A program made the translations under genes and the position numbers. From assembly GCF_000227465.1 (NCBI RefSeq), contig NC_016047.1:3824857-3888856 (forward strand): a DNA stretch of 64,000 nucleotides. The letters are read 5' to 3'. This document shows, one piece after another, positions 17,041 through 25,405 of this stretch. The DNA is from Bacillus spizizenii TU-B-10. GTDB lineage: Bacteria; Bacillota; Bacilli; Bacillales; Bacillaceae. Below the pieces are notes generated by a model. It was not told the origin of the DNA, did not search any database, and saw nothing but the letters and a program-made list of their open reading frames with translations. The stretch's first letter is position 1. Each line of letters begins with the position of its first letter.

Positions 17041-17076
17041 GAAAAACCCCGAGTCTTGTTTCGGCTCGGGATTTTC
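17041..17076 (-). terminator. Terminator downstream of ywhD
   Basis: CCCGAG and CTCGGG stem bases with A/T runs on both sides, about 85 bases after the ywhD stop. It can act in either direction. Confidence 0.65.
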
Positions 17077-17100
17077 CATGTCCTATTTCTGTATCACCAG

Positions 17101-17159
17101 TTTACTCAATGTTTACGAAAAATAGTTCAAATTTTCTAAAAGTTCACAGAAAGTTCACA
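17101..17159 (+). promoter_or_regulatory. Direct TTTAC/TTCACA repeats at 11-base spacing (PHO-box-like)
   Basis: TTTACT at 17101 and TTTACG at 17112 are 11 bases apart. TTCACA at 17143-17148 and again at 17154-17159 are also 11 bases apart. PhoP of B. subtilis binds TT(A/C/T)ACA direct repeats separated by about 5 bases. The site lies just past the ywhD stop, with no obvious plus-strand gene to serve, so its use is unclear. Confidence 0.3.
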
Positions 17160-17161
17160 AA

Positions 17162-17680
17162 TTAATTGTCTTCCGGAAGCAGGCCTGTTTTTAATTCATC
17201 TGAGGACCGGTCCCATAGGTCCTGATCATGATTTTTCAGAAACTCGCCGAGCACACGCTTCGAGCTGTCGTCCATTTTATCAATGATAATTTTCCGTTTC
17301 ATTGATTTATCCATTAGATTCACATGCTCAGGCAGCGATTTGTAGCCTCTTCTGATGCTTCTGTCGACCGTCAGTTCACAAGCTGTCACCCCTGCGTAAT
17401 AAGGCCCCTCTTCTCTTCTGTCAATCGTCACCCACACAAGCCAGTATGGTTTGCCGTTTGGAACTTCTTCTTTATTCGGCAGAAATTTAATTCCTTTTTC
17501 AACGGTGCTGCGGGCGTGCATAGCACCGATGTCAACGAACGCTTCTTTTTCCTCTACATCGACGAATACAGGGGAAATGTTATCGAGGCTGAGTGCCCCT
17601 ACACCGAAACCGCCGTGTCCGTCTGTCGGATCACTTTTGATAATATTAAACCCGATTGATTTTTTCTTTTTTTCTTCCAT
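17162..17680 (-). CDS. ywhD: YwhD family protein, unknown function
   Basis: A 172-residue soluble protein starting at ATG 17680 behind AGGAGGTAGAACTC. It has no signal peptide or membrane segment. The N-terminus is very Lys-rich (EEKKKKS) and is followed by a Gly-rich stretch (GHGGFGVGAL); the middle is mixed alpha/beta. This matches YwhD, a conserved Bacillus protein with no assigned function. It lies 12 bases downstream of ywhC and is probably co-transcribed with it. Confidence 0.88.
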   Translation of the reverse strand: MEEKKKKSIGFNIIKSDPTDGHGGFGVGALSLDNISPVFVDVEEKEAFVDIGAMHARSTVEKGIKFLPNKEEVPNGKPYWLVWVTIDRREEGPYYAGVTACELTVDRSIRRGYKSLPEHVNLMDKSMKRKIIIDKMDDSSKRVLGEFLKNHDQDLWDRSSDELKTGLLPEDN

Positions 17681-17692
17681 GAGTTCTACCTC

Positions 17693-18352
17693 CTACAAAA
17701 GCGGTTGAAATATCGCTGAAAACAGCTCTAAAATCGAATCTCTTCCGGCATTGAGCATCGGCCAAAGCACGTAAGATCCGAGCGGTGTCACAAACAGAAC
17801 CAAAAAGACGATAAAGCCGTAGTTCTCCGCCTGCGTCATCTTGGCACGCACCCCCGGCGGAACAAGATCTTCGATTATTCGATAGCCATCGAGCGAAGGA
17901 AGCGGCAGCAGATTAAATAAAAACAAAACAAGATTCAGCTGTATCCAAATGGAAAAGAACTGATCAAGTCCCGTGCTGAATGCCGCAAGCAGCTCCATTC
18001 CGTATGCATGCATCAACACTAACAAAAAGAAACCGATAAACGCAAGAATCAGGTTACTGACGGGTCCGGCAATAGATACAAGCACGCCGGCAAGCCGCGG
18101 TTTCTTAAAGAAGCGGCGATTGACGGGAATAGGGCGCGCCCATCCGAAGCCGGCCACCAGAATCAAAATGGTTCCGAACGGATCAAGGTGTTTAATGGGA
18201 TTGAGTGTCAGTCTTCCTTGTTTTTTCGCCGTATCGTCACCGAACTTGTATGCGACATAAGCGTGGGCAAGCTCATGCACCGTAAACGACACAATTAACG
18301 TGATGACGAGGTATGGCATTAAAGATAACGGATAATATAAAAAACGGTCCAA
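17693..18352 (-). CDS. ywhC: Site-2-protease-family membrane metalloprotease YwhC
   Basis: A 219-residue integral membrane protein of the M50 family. The zinc motif HELAH (His26, Glu27, His30) lies in the first long hydrophobic segment. A second conserved segment includes NLLPLPSLDGYRI (an NxxPxPxLDG motif), which supplies the third ligand Asp. About five membrane segments are seen. M50 enzymes cut transmembrane substrates; the target of YwhC is not known. The start used is TTG 18352, with GAGGG some way upstream. It is followed closely by ywhD. Confidence 0.9.
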   Translation of the reverse strand: MDRFLYYPLSLMPYLVITLIVSFTVHELAHAYVAYKFGDDTAKKQGRLTLNPIKHLDPFGTILILVAGFGWARPIPVNRRFFKKPRLAGVLVSIAGPVSNLILAFIGFFLLVLMHAYGMELLAAFSTGLDQFFSIWIQLNLVLFLFNLLPLPSLDGYRIIEDLVPPGVRAKMTQAENYGFIVFLVLFVTPLGSYVLWPMLNAGRDSILELFSAIFQPLL

Positions 18353-18460
18353 GTGAGATATCCCTCTTTCTAAAAATGCAAGAATTTACTTTATTCAGTA
18401 TACTATAAGAAGCCTCTTTTTCTAAAGAGAGGAAACGAGATAAAGGAGGATTCAGCACCC

Positions 18461-18649
18461 ATGCCATACGTAACCGTCAAAATGCTCGAAGGCCGTACAG
18501 ACGAGCAAAAACGCAATCTTGTCGAGAAAGTAACAGAAGCCGTAAAGGAAACAACCGGTGCTTCTGAAGAAAAAATTGTTGTATTTATAGAAGAAATGAG
18601 AAAAGACCATTATGCCGTCGCAGGCAAACGCCTGAGCGATATGGAATAA
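18461..18649 (+). CDS. ywhB: 4-oxalocrotonate tautomerase-like protein YwhB
   Basis: A 62-residue member of the small 4-oxalocrotonate tautomerase family. It starts at ATG 18461 behind AAAGGAGG. Pro2, which becomes the N-terminal catalytic base after Met removal, is present, as are the conserved basic residues near 12 and 40. Such enzymes form hexamers that interconvert unconjugated and conjugated 2-oxo acids; the natural substrate of YwhB is unknown. It is divergent from ywhC and convergent with ywhA, with a shared terminator. Confidence 0.93.
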   Translation: MPYVTVKMLEGRTDEQKRNLVEKVTEAVKETTGASEEKIVVFIEEMRKDHYAVAGKRLSDME

Positions 18650-18657
18650 TCTCTATA

Positions 18658-18687
18658 AAGCCGGCGCTTCGCGCACCGGCTCTTTCT
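18658..18687. terminator. Bidirectional terminator between ywhB and ywhA
   Basis: The stem AAAGCCGG / CCGGCTCTTT has an inner GCG-CGC helix; it lies between convergent genes. Confidence 0.7.
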
Positions 18688-18691
18688 ATCC

Positions 18692-19111
18692 CTATTGGGC
18701 CAGCTTCCCAATAATCGCTAGGAACGTCTTTTTCTCTTCGATTGTTAAACGTTCAAACATGCTGTCAATCAGCTGCTGGCGGTTTTCGATCATTTGCTCA
18801 GCTGTTCCCCGGCCCGATTCAGAAAGCGTAATCCATACAGTACGGCGATCATTGTTATTTCTGGATCTCTTAATAAACCCCTCCTGTTCTAAATGATTCA
18901 GGGCGGTGGTTGTAGCAGAGGGAGACAGTGTGACCTCCTTCAGAATATCCTTTATGGTGCAGCTCCCATGTCTGTATATAATCCGCAGAATAAATCCTCT
19001 TACATTATTCACGTGTTTCGGAACAGTGGCTTCATCTAATTGCTTCGTGCTTTTCAAGTATTTTGTAAGTGCGTGATCCAGCAAATTTGCTTCCAGTTTG
19101 TCATGGTCCAT
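18692..19111 (-). CDS. ywhA: MarR-family transcriptional regulator YwhA
   Basis: A 139-residue winged-helix regulator. The start is set at ATG 19111, which has GGGGAAAT at proper spacing; the frame extends 10 codons upstream to 19141 without a good ribosome site. The middle of the protein holds the DNA-binding helix-turn-helix (TIKDILKEVTLSPSATTTAL) and the wing (SRNNNDRRTVWITL), which is typical of MarR. Ligand and targets are not known. It is monocistronic and convergent with ywhB. Confidence 0.9.
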   Translation of the reverse strand: MDHDKLEANLLDHALTKYLKSTKQLDEATVPKHVNNVRGFILRIIYRHGSCTIKDILKEVTLSPSATTTALNHLEQEGFIKRSRNNNDRRTVWITLSESGRGTAEQMIENRQQLIDSMFERLTIEEKKTFLAIIGKLAQ

Positions 19112-19230
19112 GTAGATTTCCCCATTTCGAGATGCATTCATAACATACGAACGATATGATTTACTTATTATTTTACTGATTCCGGATAGGGAAAGTCAAA
19201 AAAGCAAAATGAGAATTTACAGCTTTTCTC

Positions 19231-21147
19231 CTAGATACTGCGATTTTTCACCTGTTTGACCAGTTTATCTTTAAACGACTGAAAAGGAACGTGTTTATTC
19301 TGCTGATCTCCGAATTGGCGGACGTTTACCGCACCTTCCTGCTCTTCATGATCCCCAAGCACCAGCACGTACGGGATTTTCTGCACCTGCGACTCTCTGA
19401 TTTTGTAGCCCAGCTTCTCATTGCGCTCATCTATGCAGGCTCTTATCCCCAGCTGCTTCAGCTCTGCCTGCACCTTTCTGCAATAGTCCAAATGAACGTG
19501 CGAAACCGGTATGATTTGAACCTGGATCGGTGCAAGCCAGACTGGGAATGCCCCGCCGAAATGCTCGATCAAAATGCCGAAGAACCGGTCGATCGAGCCG
19601 AATATTGCTCTGTGTATGACAACAGGACGAACTTTTTCATTGTGTTCATTGATATATGATAAATCAAATTTTTCCGGCATTTGAAAATCAAGCTGTATTG
19701 TCGCGCATTGGTGGCTTCGTTTCAGGGCATCTTTTATGTGAAAATCAATTTTCGGCCCGTAAAACGCCCCGTCACCTTCATTAACCTCATAAGACAGGCC
19801 AAGCTCCTCAAGGACGTATGCTAAGGCACGTTCCGACGCTTCCCAAAGGCTGTCATCGCCTAATGAATCCTCCGGGCGAGTCGAGAGTTCGACCGAATAC
19901 TCGAAGCCAAAAGTACGATATACCTCGTCAATCAGCCGAATCGCTTCTTTGATCTCACTCTCAATCTGATCCTCTCGAACGAAGATATGGGCATCATCCT
20001 GGCAGAACGTCCGGACGCGAAGCATTCCGTTTAAAGCACCGCTGTACTCATGGCGATGCACCTGGCCGAATTCCGCCATTCGAATCGGCAGATCCCGATA
20101 CGAATACAGGCTGTTTTTAAAGATGAGCATATGGCCGGGACAATTCATCGGCTTCATTGCGAATCTTGTATCATCCACTTCTGAAAAATACATATTGTCG
20201 CGATAATGATCCCAGTGGCCTGACTGCTCCCATAACCGCTGATTCATCATAAACGGCGTACGGACCTCCTCGTAGCCAGCCTTTGTTTGCAGCTCACGCG
20301 AGAAGCATTCCAGCTCATTGCGGATAATCTGCCCTTTCGGCAAATAAAACGGCATCCCCGGCGCTTCTGCAGAAAACATAAACAGCTCTAATTGTTTGCC
20401 CAGCTTGCGATGGTCTCGTTTTGCCGCTTCTTCCAGCATATGAAGATGTGCATCGAGATCTTTTTTCTTATGAAACGCAACCCCGGACACCCGCTGCAGG
20501 ACTTCATTTTCGCTGTCTCCGCGCCAATAAGCGCCCGATACTCTTGTCAGTTTGAACGCCTTGATCATTCCTGTAGAAGGAAGATGCGGCCCGCGGCACA
20601 GGTCAACGAATTCTCCCTGCTGATACAGCGTGATATCCTCTCCGCGCGGAATATCCTTCAAAATCTCCAGCTTAAACGGCTCGCCTTTTTTGGCAAACAG
20701 CTCTTCAGCCTCTTCGTAAGAAACCTCAATTCGTTTGATTTCAAGGTTCTCATTTATAATATTCTTCATTTCTTTTTCGATGGCCTCTAAGTCTCCTGAT
20801 GTCAAGCTTTGCTCCAGCTTCATGTCATAGTAGAAGCCGTCTTCAATCACTGGACCTATCCCCAATGACACTTCTCCGTACAGACGTTTCACTGCTTGAG
20901 CCAGTACGTGCGCTGATGTGTGGCGAAGCACCTGCAAGCCTTCTTGGGAATCAAGTGTGACAATCGAAAGCTCAGCATCCTCCTCCAGCTTAAAGCTGAG
21001 ATCAACGAGCTTGCCGTTGACCCGGCCCGCAGCCGCCTTCTTTTGCAGACTGGAACTGATAGAACCAGCCGCTTCTTTGATTGTGATGCCTTTCGGATAT
21101 TCCTTGATCTGTCCGTCCGGAAGCTGAATGTGCACTTGTTTACTCAT
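19231..21147 (-). CDS. thrZ: Threonyl-tRNA synthetase 2
   Basis: A 638-residue class II synthetase that charges tRNA-Thr; it is the second, normally low-expressed B. subtilis enzyme beside ThrS. The start is set at ATG 21147 with GGAG eight bases upstream; the longer open frame runs back into the T-box leader and is not coding. Seen in order: the N-terminal TGS domain, the editing domain with HTSAH, the class II catalytic core with the zinc-binding Cys of MNCPGHM, and the C-terminal anticodon-binding domain. Expression is expected only when threonyl-tRNA charging falls, through three tandem T-boxes. Confidence 0.96.
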   Translation of the reverse strand: MSKQVHIQLPDGQIKEYPKGITIKEAAGSISSSLQKKAAAGRVNGKLVDLSFKLEEDAELSIVTLDSQEGLQVLRHTSAHVLAQAVKRLYGEVSLGIGPVIEDGFYYDMKLEQSLTSGDLEAIEKEMKNIINENLEIKRIEVSYEEAEELFAKKGEPFKLEILKDIPRGEDITLYQQGEFVDLCRGPHLPSTGMIKAFKLTRVSGAYWRGDSENEVLQRVSGVAFHKKKDLDAHLHMLEEAAKRDHRKLGKQLELFMFSAEAPGMPFYLPKGQIIRNELECFSRELQTKAGYEEVRTPFMMNQRLWEQSGHWDHYRDNMYFSEVDDTRFAMKPMNCPGHMLIFKNSLYSYRDLPIRMAEFGQVHRHEYSGALNGMLRVRTFCQDDAHIFVREDQIESEIKEAIRLIDEVYRTFGFEYSVELSTRPEDSLGDDSLWEASERALAYVLEELGLSYEVNEGDGAFYGPKIDFHIKDALKRSHQCATIQLDFQMPEKFDLSYINEHNEKVRPVVIHRAIFGSIDRFFGILIEHFGGAFPVWLAPIQVQIIPVSHVHLDYCRKVQAELKQLGIRACIDERNEKLGYKIRESQVQKIPYVLVLGDHEEQEGAVNVRQFGDQQNKHVPFQSFKDKLVKQVKNRSI

Positions 21148-21178
21148 TTTTAAACACTCCTTCATAATTGTTGGATAT

Positions 21179-21425
21179 AAAAAAACACACCCGTCCCGCT
21201 GTAAGGGACGAGTGTGTGATGTACCCGTGGTTCCACCCAAATTCCCGACAAACGCTATGTTGTCGGCTTGGTGCTGTAACGCAGCATAGACGGCATTGGA
21301 TACTTCAGTTCCCCAATGCTGCTCCAAGGCGGTAAATGATCATCCTAAGCTGGGAAGCTCCCACCTTTCCTTCCCTCTCTGAAAACCGTAACGATCATTC
21401 ATGTCCTTTTCATCGCATGTATTCA
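21179..21425 (-). promoter_or_regulatory. T-box leader copy 1 (closest to thrZ), Thr specifier
   Basis: Read on the minus strand, this has the AGAGAGGG-AAGG stem I elements, a specifier ACC just after GATCATTT, the T-box TGGGTGGAACCACGG (21225-21239) and a terminator stem with GGGACG/CGTCCC and a T run at 21179-21218. Uncharged tRNA-Thr pairs with ACC and with the T-box bulge to favour the antiterminator. It is nearly identical to copy 2. Confidence 0.93.
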
Positions 21426-21431
21426 ATTCAT

Positions 21432-21680
21432 AAAAAAACACACCCATCCCTCTAAAAGGGACGAGTGTGTGATGTACCCGTGGTTCCACCCAAATTCCCG
21501 ACAAACGCTATGTTGTCGGCTCGGTGCTGTAACGCAGCATAGACGACATTGGATACTTCAGTTCCCCAATGCTGCTCCAAGGCGGTAAATGATCATCCTA
21601 AGCTGGGAAGCTCTCACCTTTCCTTCCCTCTCTGAAAACCGTAATGATCATTCATGTCCTTTTCATCGCATGTATTTAGT
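21432..21680 (-). promoter_or_regulatory. T-box leader copy 2 (middle), Thr specifier
   Basis: Same architecture as copy 1: T-box at 21478-21492, exactly 253 bases from that of copy 1; terminator at 21432-21472; specifier ACC. Only a few bases differ from copy 1, which points to a recent duplication or gene conversion. Confidence 0.93.
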
Positions 21681-21684
21681 TCAT

Positions 21685-21955
21685 AAAAAAACACACCCAT
21701 CCCTCTAAAAGGGACGAATGTGTTTATCATCCGTGGTTCCACCCAAATTCCCGATCAACACACATGGTGTATCGGCTTTGAGGTGCTGTAACGCAGCATG
21801 ACGGTATCAGATACTGGATTTCCCCGATACGGCTCAAAGGCGGTAAGCTGCTTCCCCTGCGTTAGGAAGATCTCAGCTGTCCTTCCCTCTCTGGAAACCG
21901 TAAAAAGCATCTCATGTCCTTATCAGTGCCTGTATACATTACTGATTGTTTATGA
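21685..21955 (-). promoter_or_regulatory. T-box leader copy 3 (promoter-proximal), Thr specifier
   Basis: The most diverged copy. The T-box is at 21731-21745, again 253 bases from its neighbour; the terminator is at 21685-21724; the specifier ACC lies in AGCTTACCGCC on the minus strand. The stem I loop sequences differ from copies 1 and 2, but the AGAGAGGG-AAGG elements are kept. Confidence 0.92.
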
Positions 21956-21963
21956 TTTCATAT

Positions 21964-21992
21964 ATTTTACAATACATTTTCTGAGACCGCAA
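21964..21992 (-). promoter_or_regulatory. Sigma-A promoter of thrZ
   Basis: On the minus strand, TTGCGG (21987-21992) and TAAAAT (21964-21969) with 17 bases between, just upstream of T-box copy 3. Confidence 0.75.
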
Positions 21993-22005
21993 TCTGTTTT
22001 GTAAA

Positions 22006-22039
22006 AAAAGCAAAAGAAACGGTTCATTTCTTTTGCTTG
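22006..22039 (-). terminator. Terminator after ywgA
   Basis: AAGCAAAAGAAA / TTTCTTTTGCTT stem followed on the minus strand by a T run. Confidence 0.8.
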
Positions 22040-22045
22040 GTATGG

Positions 22046-22546
22046 TTAACAAATCTGCTTCAGTTCTTCTATGTATTGAAGCGCTTCGTCATATTCTTCA
22101 TTTGTATATTTTTGCTTGCTTTTGATTGTAAAGACTTTTTCTTTCTTTTCCTCAGCCTCAAGCCCGTCAAAGTAAAGGATCGTGGAAACCAGCTCTAAAA
22201 ACCGTGATGAACGGCTGTTTACACTGTCGATATAGCCTTTGATATCCGGCATATCCAGATCAGCATGGTCTAAAAATGCAGAGCCTGTCTCAGTCAGCGA
22301 ATAACGGTATTGAAAGTAGCCGCCCTTTTTTTCCTTCACCTCATGCAGAAATCCAAGGTTGCACAGCTCTTCAATCTGGAGCGTCAGTTCCTCTGAATAC
22401 GGTCCATAAAAGTGAAAATCATATTTCTCATAGAAAGGAAACTGCATTTTCTTTGCGATATAAATCATTTTCTGCAGCTTCTTCCGCCCGATGATTTCTC
22501 CAGAATCCGAGAACACCTTCATCAGTTTTGCATGTTCTTTCAACAA
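22046..22546 (-). CDS. ywgA: YwgA family protein, unknown function
   Basis: A 166-residue soluble protein read from TTG 22546; the nearest ribosome site, AAAGGAG, is about 11 bases upstream. The N-terminal half looks like a winged-helix fold (GRKKLQKMIYIAKK, then a LTLQIEELCNLGFL segment and a wing). The C-terminal part is a charged helix with KEKVFTIKSKQ. It may be a DNA-binding or scaffold protein; no function is assigned. It lies 35 bases downstream of ywfO and is probably co-transcribed with it. Confidence 0.85.
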   Translation of the reverse strand: MLKEHAKLMKVFSDSGEIIGRKKLQKMIYIAKKMQFPFYEKYDFHFYGPYSEELTLQIEELCNLGFLHEVKEKKGGYFQYRYSLTETGSAFLDHADLDMPDIKGYIDSVNSRSSRFLELVSTILYFDGLEAEEKKEKVFTIKSKQKYTNEEYDEALQYIEELKQIC

Positions 22547-22581
22547 ATTCCCGACATCTCCTTTTTCCTTCTTTCCAATTT

Positions 22582-23883
22582 CTATGTCAGTCCCAGCAGC
22601 TGCCGGATTTTCATTTTCGTTTCCGGATGTTCAGAGCCGTCACAAATCAGGTCCTTCGGATAGTACAGCTTGTGGTCCGTCCGACGTTTCCCGGAGATGG
22701 ATTCCACAATAGCCGACTGTCTGGACAGCTCTTTAATTTGGCCGTTTTGCGTCAAGAGATGGATCGGCAGACGCTCCTCTTCCTCTCCAGGACGGTAAAA
22801 ATCGTATGGCAGATCTGAAGAAGAATCGACGACCAAATAGTAACTCGGATCGATTCCCGCCTCTTTGAACAATGAAGTCAGCTCAAAATAAGCCGACATT
22901 TCTTCATTCGGATTGAATTCAACGTATTGGAACAGCTGGCGGTTAATGAATCTTCGGCACAAATCAGATAAAATCGCGTCTTCTTCATCCTCCCAGGCCT
23001 GGAAGTAATACAAAATAATAGATTCATCAAGCTTCAAATAATCCTCCAGCGTCAATTTCCCTTCAAAAATAGAATAGAAATGAACCGGAGCATGAGTGAA
23101 GACATAGCCTTCATCGTGCAGCTGCTTCGCCCTGTGAAGAATCTTCGTTAAAATAACCTCTGCGCTTCTTGTCACAGGATGGAAATACACCTGCCAGTAC
23201 ATTTGGTAGCGGCTCATGATATAGTCTTCGACAGCGTGCATCCCGCTTTCTTTAATGACGATCTGATCCTCGCGCGGTCGCATCACCCGAAGAATCCGCT
23301 CCATATCAAAATGGCCGTAGCTGACGCCCGTATAATATGCGTCGCGCTGCAGGTAATCCATGCGGTCTGCGTCTATCTGACTCGAAATCAGGCTGACCAC
23401 TTGCTTGTTTTTATATGTTTTGGCAATGACTTCAGCAACATCCTGCGGGAAACGCGGGCTCACCTTTCTGAGCACCTGATTGACCTCTGTGTCCCCCAAA
23501 ATGATATCTCTTGTAAAATCTTCGTGGTCAAGGTGAAAGACTTTTTCAAATGAATGCGAGAACGGCCCGTGCCCGAGATCATGAAGCAGCGCCGCGGCCA
23601 AACAGAGTTCGCGCTCACTGTCATCCCATTCAGGGCGGCCTTTAAAGACGTCATCAACCATTCTCCTGACAATTTCATAGACACCGAGAGAATGGTTGAA
23701 CCGACTATGCTCAGCGCCGTGGAACGTCAAATATGTCGTGCCGAGCTGCTTAATTCTGCGGAGACGCTGAAATTCGCGGGTTCCGATCAAATCCCATATC
23801 AGCTTGTCCCGAACATGAACATAGCGGTGCACCGGATCTTTAAACACTTTTTCTTCTGATAATTTTCCATTTGGATACGCCAT
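22582..23883 (-). CDS. ywfO: YwfO, HD-domain dNTP triphosphohydrolase
   Basis: A 433-residue HD-superfamily phosphohydrolase. The start is ATG 23883, eight bases after GAGGG; an ATG two codons earlier is too close to that site. Metal-binding residues are visible: His in HSRFNHSLGVYE, the HD pair of LLHDLGHGPFSH, and a later Asp in SQIDADRMDYL. YwfO and its relatives hydrolyse deoxynucleoside triphosphates to nucleosides and tripolyphosphate, and the B. subtilis enzyme is allosterically activated by dNTP. It is the first gene of ywfO-ywgA. Confidence 0.93.
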   Translation of the reverse strand: MAYPNGKLSEEKVFKDPVHRYVHVRDKLIWDLIGTREFQRLRRIKQLGTTYLTFHGAEHSRFNHSLGVYEIVRRMVDDVFKGRPEWDDSERELCLAAALLHDLGHGPFSHSFEKVFHLDHEDFTRDIILGDTEVNQVLRKVSPRFPQDVAEVIAKTYKNKQVVSLISSQIDADRMDYLQRDAYYTGVSYGHFDMERILRVMRPREDQIVIKESGMHAVEDYIMSRYQMYWQVYFHPVTRSAEVILTKILHRAKQLHDEGYVFTHAPVHFYSIFEGKLTLEDYLKLDESIILYYFQAWEDEEDAILSDLCRRFINRQLFQYVEFNPNEEMSAYFELTSLFKEAGIDPSYYLVVDSSSDLPYDFYRPGEEEERLPIHLLTQNGQIKELSRQSAIVESISGKRRTDHKLYYPKDLICDGSEHPETKMKIRQLLGLT

Positions 23884-24000
23884 CGTCATTCCCTCTTTTT
23901 TTTAGCCGTGTTTCTATTATATCGACTCTATTCTTTGAAAACATCCTTGAATTTGCCCGGCGATTTGTTCCATCTTTACGAAAAACACGTTATGTGAAGC

Positions 24001-24029
24001 AAAAAAGCCTGACCTGAGGGCCGAGGCTA
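24001..24029 (-). terminator. Terminator after the DUF1450 gene
   Basis: AGCCT / AGGCT outer stem with a GC-rich inner part and a T6 tail on the minus strand. Confidence 0.7.
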
Positions 24030-24043
24030 TAAAAAATATGTTT

Positions 24044-24268
24044 TTACTTTTTTATTTTCTTTTTTACTTTGTCAATCAGCTCATCCTCTGTCGGAGCTGA
24101 CAGCGGGCGATTGTTCACAAAAGCAAATGATTTTTTCCGTCCGGGTCCGCAATAAGATTGGCATCCTACCTCAACTTTTGCGTCCGGGTCCACTTCTTTT
24201 AAACGCGGCAGCAATGTTTTGATATTAGTGGCTTGGCAATCATCACACACTCGAAATTCATTAGCCAT
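24044..24268 (-). CDS. ywzC: DUF1450 family small protein (YwzC-like)
   Basis: A 74-residue soluble protein with an N-terminal CxxC (VCDDCQ), a GCQSYCGPG motif near 34-42 and a basic C-terminus (KVKKKIKK). The Cys pattern resembles thioredoxin-like [2Fe-2S] ferredoxin folds of the YuzB/DUF1450 family, so metal or redox binding is possible. The symbol comes from its position between ywfO and rsfA and is less certain than the family. It is monocistronic with its own terminator. Confidence 0.7.
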   Translation of the reverse strand: MANEFRVCDDCQATNIKTLLPRLKEVDPDAKVEVGCQSYCGPGRKKSFAFVNNRPLSAPTEDELIDKVKKKIKK

Positions 24269-24419
24269 GACGTACGCTTCCCTTCATTTCTATGTTCATC
24301 TATGTGAATAACCTAAAATCGCTTTTCAAAAAAAATCACATCACTCTTCATTTTACAAGGATTCGACTGTTCCTGCAAGCCGCTCCATCCTTCGTATCTC
24401 CTATTCTTTCAGCCAACTT

Positions 24420-24450
24420 GTATAAATATTTTCCAAACTGGACATTCTAA
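24420..24450 (+). promoter_or_regulatory. Sigma-F promoter of rsfA
   Basis: GTATA at 24420-24424 and GGACATTCTAA at 24440-24450, 15 bases apart. This is close to the forespore sigma-F pattern GYATA and GGnnAnAnTR. rsfA is known to be transcribed early in the forespore. Confidence 0.65.
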
Positions 24451-24482
24451 TACCATGAAAAGAAAAATGGGAGTTGAGATAA

Positions 24483-25262
24483 ATGACAAAACAGCGACAA
24501 GACGCTTGGTCAGAAGAAAATGATCTGCTTTTAGCCGAAACAGTGCTTCGGCATGTGAGGGAGGGCAGCACTCAGCTGAACGCCTTTGAAGAAGTCGGTG
24601 ATAAATTAAACCGGACATCTGCAGCCTGCGGATTCAGATGGAACGCGGTAGTCCGCCATCAATATGAAAAAGCGCTTCAGCTTGCGAAAAAACAGCGAAA
24701 ACAGCGGATGAGAGCGCTCGGAAACGGGCAGCCTGCGAAAAAAAGGCTATTATATCAGCCTCCTGCGGTTGATCCTGAAATCGTTCAAGAAACCGCTGCA
24801 GAGGAGCCGGTTAAAACAGACGCACCATCAGCTGAAAATGAGCAGCAGCCTTTCATGTCAGGCGAACACATGCCTTTTGTGGATGAAAGCTTTAAGGAAG
24901 AGTTAGCTAGTCTATCACACTTATTGTCTCCCCAAACACCTGCAGCCGCGCCAGAGATGACGATGAATGATGTGATCCGCTTCCTGCAGAATTACGAAGG
25001 CAATAACGAGCAATCATCGGCATTAAAAATGGAAAATGAGCGTTTAAAGAAAGAAAATCAGGAATTGCAAAGCAAAACGGAACAGCTTGAGGCAGAAGTA
25101 CAAAAGCTTGAAAAAGACCAAAAAACGATCCAAGAAGATTATGAAACCTTGGTGAAAATTATGAATAGAGCCAGAAAGCTAGTTTTATTTGAAGAAGATG
25201 AACATGCCTCTCCGTCCTTCAAAATGGACCGAAACGGCAATTTAGAAAAAATGGCAGAGTAA
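24483..25262 (+). CDS. rsfA: RsfA, forespore regulator of sigma-F genes
   Basis: A 259-residue protein starting at ATG 24483 behind GGGAGTTGAGATAA. The N-terminal 60 residues form a Myb/SANT-like DNA-binding domain with spaced Trp residues ([24 protein letters not shown]). A Glu/Pro/Gln-rich linker follows, and a long Leu/Glu/Lys coiled coil lies at about 170-230. RsfA fine-tunes sigma-F-dependent transcription in the prespore. Two hairpins follow the gene. Confidence 0.93.
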   Translation: MTKQRQDAWSEENDLLLAETVLRHVREGSTQLNAFEEVGDKLNRTSAACGFRWNAVVRHQYEKALQLAKKQRKQRMRALGNGQPAKKRLLYQPPAVDPEIVQETAAEEPVKTDAPSAENEQQPFMSGEHMPFVDESFKEELASLSHLLSPQTPAAAPEMTMNDVIRFLQNYEGNNEQSSALKMENERLKKENQELQSKTEQLEAEVQKLEKDQKTIQEDYETLVKIMNRARKLVLFEEDEHASPSFKMDRNGNLEKMAE

Positions 25263-25267
25263 GTTAG

Positions 25268-25302
25268 AAAAATCCCAAAACAGCTGTTGGTTTTGGGATT
25301 TT
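25268..25302 (+). terminator. Terminator after rsfA
   Basis: AAAATCCCAAAA / TTTTGGGATTTT with a CAGCTG inner helix, 5 bases after the stop. Confidence 0.85.
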
Positions 25303-25311
25303 CACCATGTA

Positions 25312-25347
25312 CAAAATCCCCTTTTCCATTGAGAAAAGAGGATTTTA
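25312..25347. terminator. Second hairpin between rsfA and ywfM
   Basis: AAAATCCCCTTTTC / GAAAAGAGGATTTT. It lies between convergent genes and probably terminates ywfM transcripts. Confidence 0.7.
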
Positions 25348-25405
25348 TTATTTTGCAGCCGGCTCCGCTATTCTTGTAAAATGAGGCCAAGCTTATGTGA
25401 ATCTA

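Noticed and set aside
21148-21327. 60-codon N-terminal extension of thrZ
   Set aside because: It translates the T-box leader RNA (antiterminator and terminator region) and lacks a ribosome site; the start at 21147 has GGAG and gives the family length.
21180-21960. Long near-identical tandem repeats that could suggest an insertion element or CRISPR-like array
   Set aside because: Each unit has the T-box, specifier and terminator of a tRNA-sensing leader; there are no spacers, no transposase and no target duplications.
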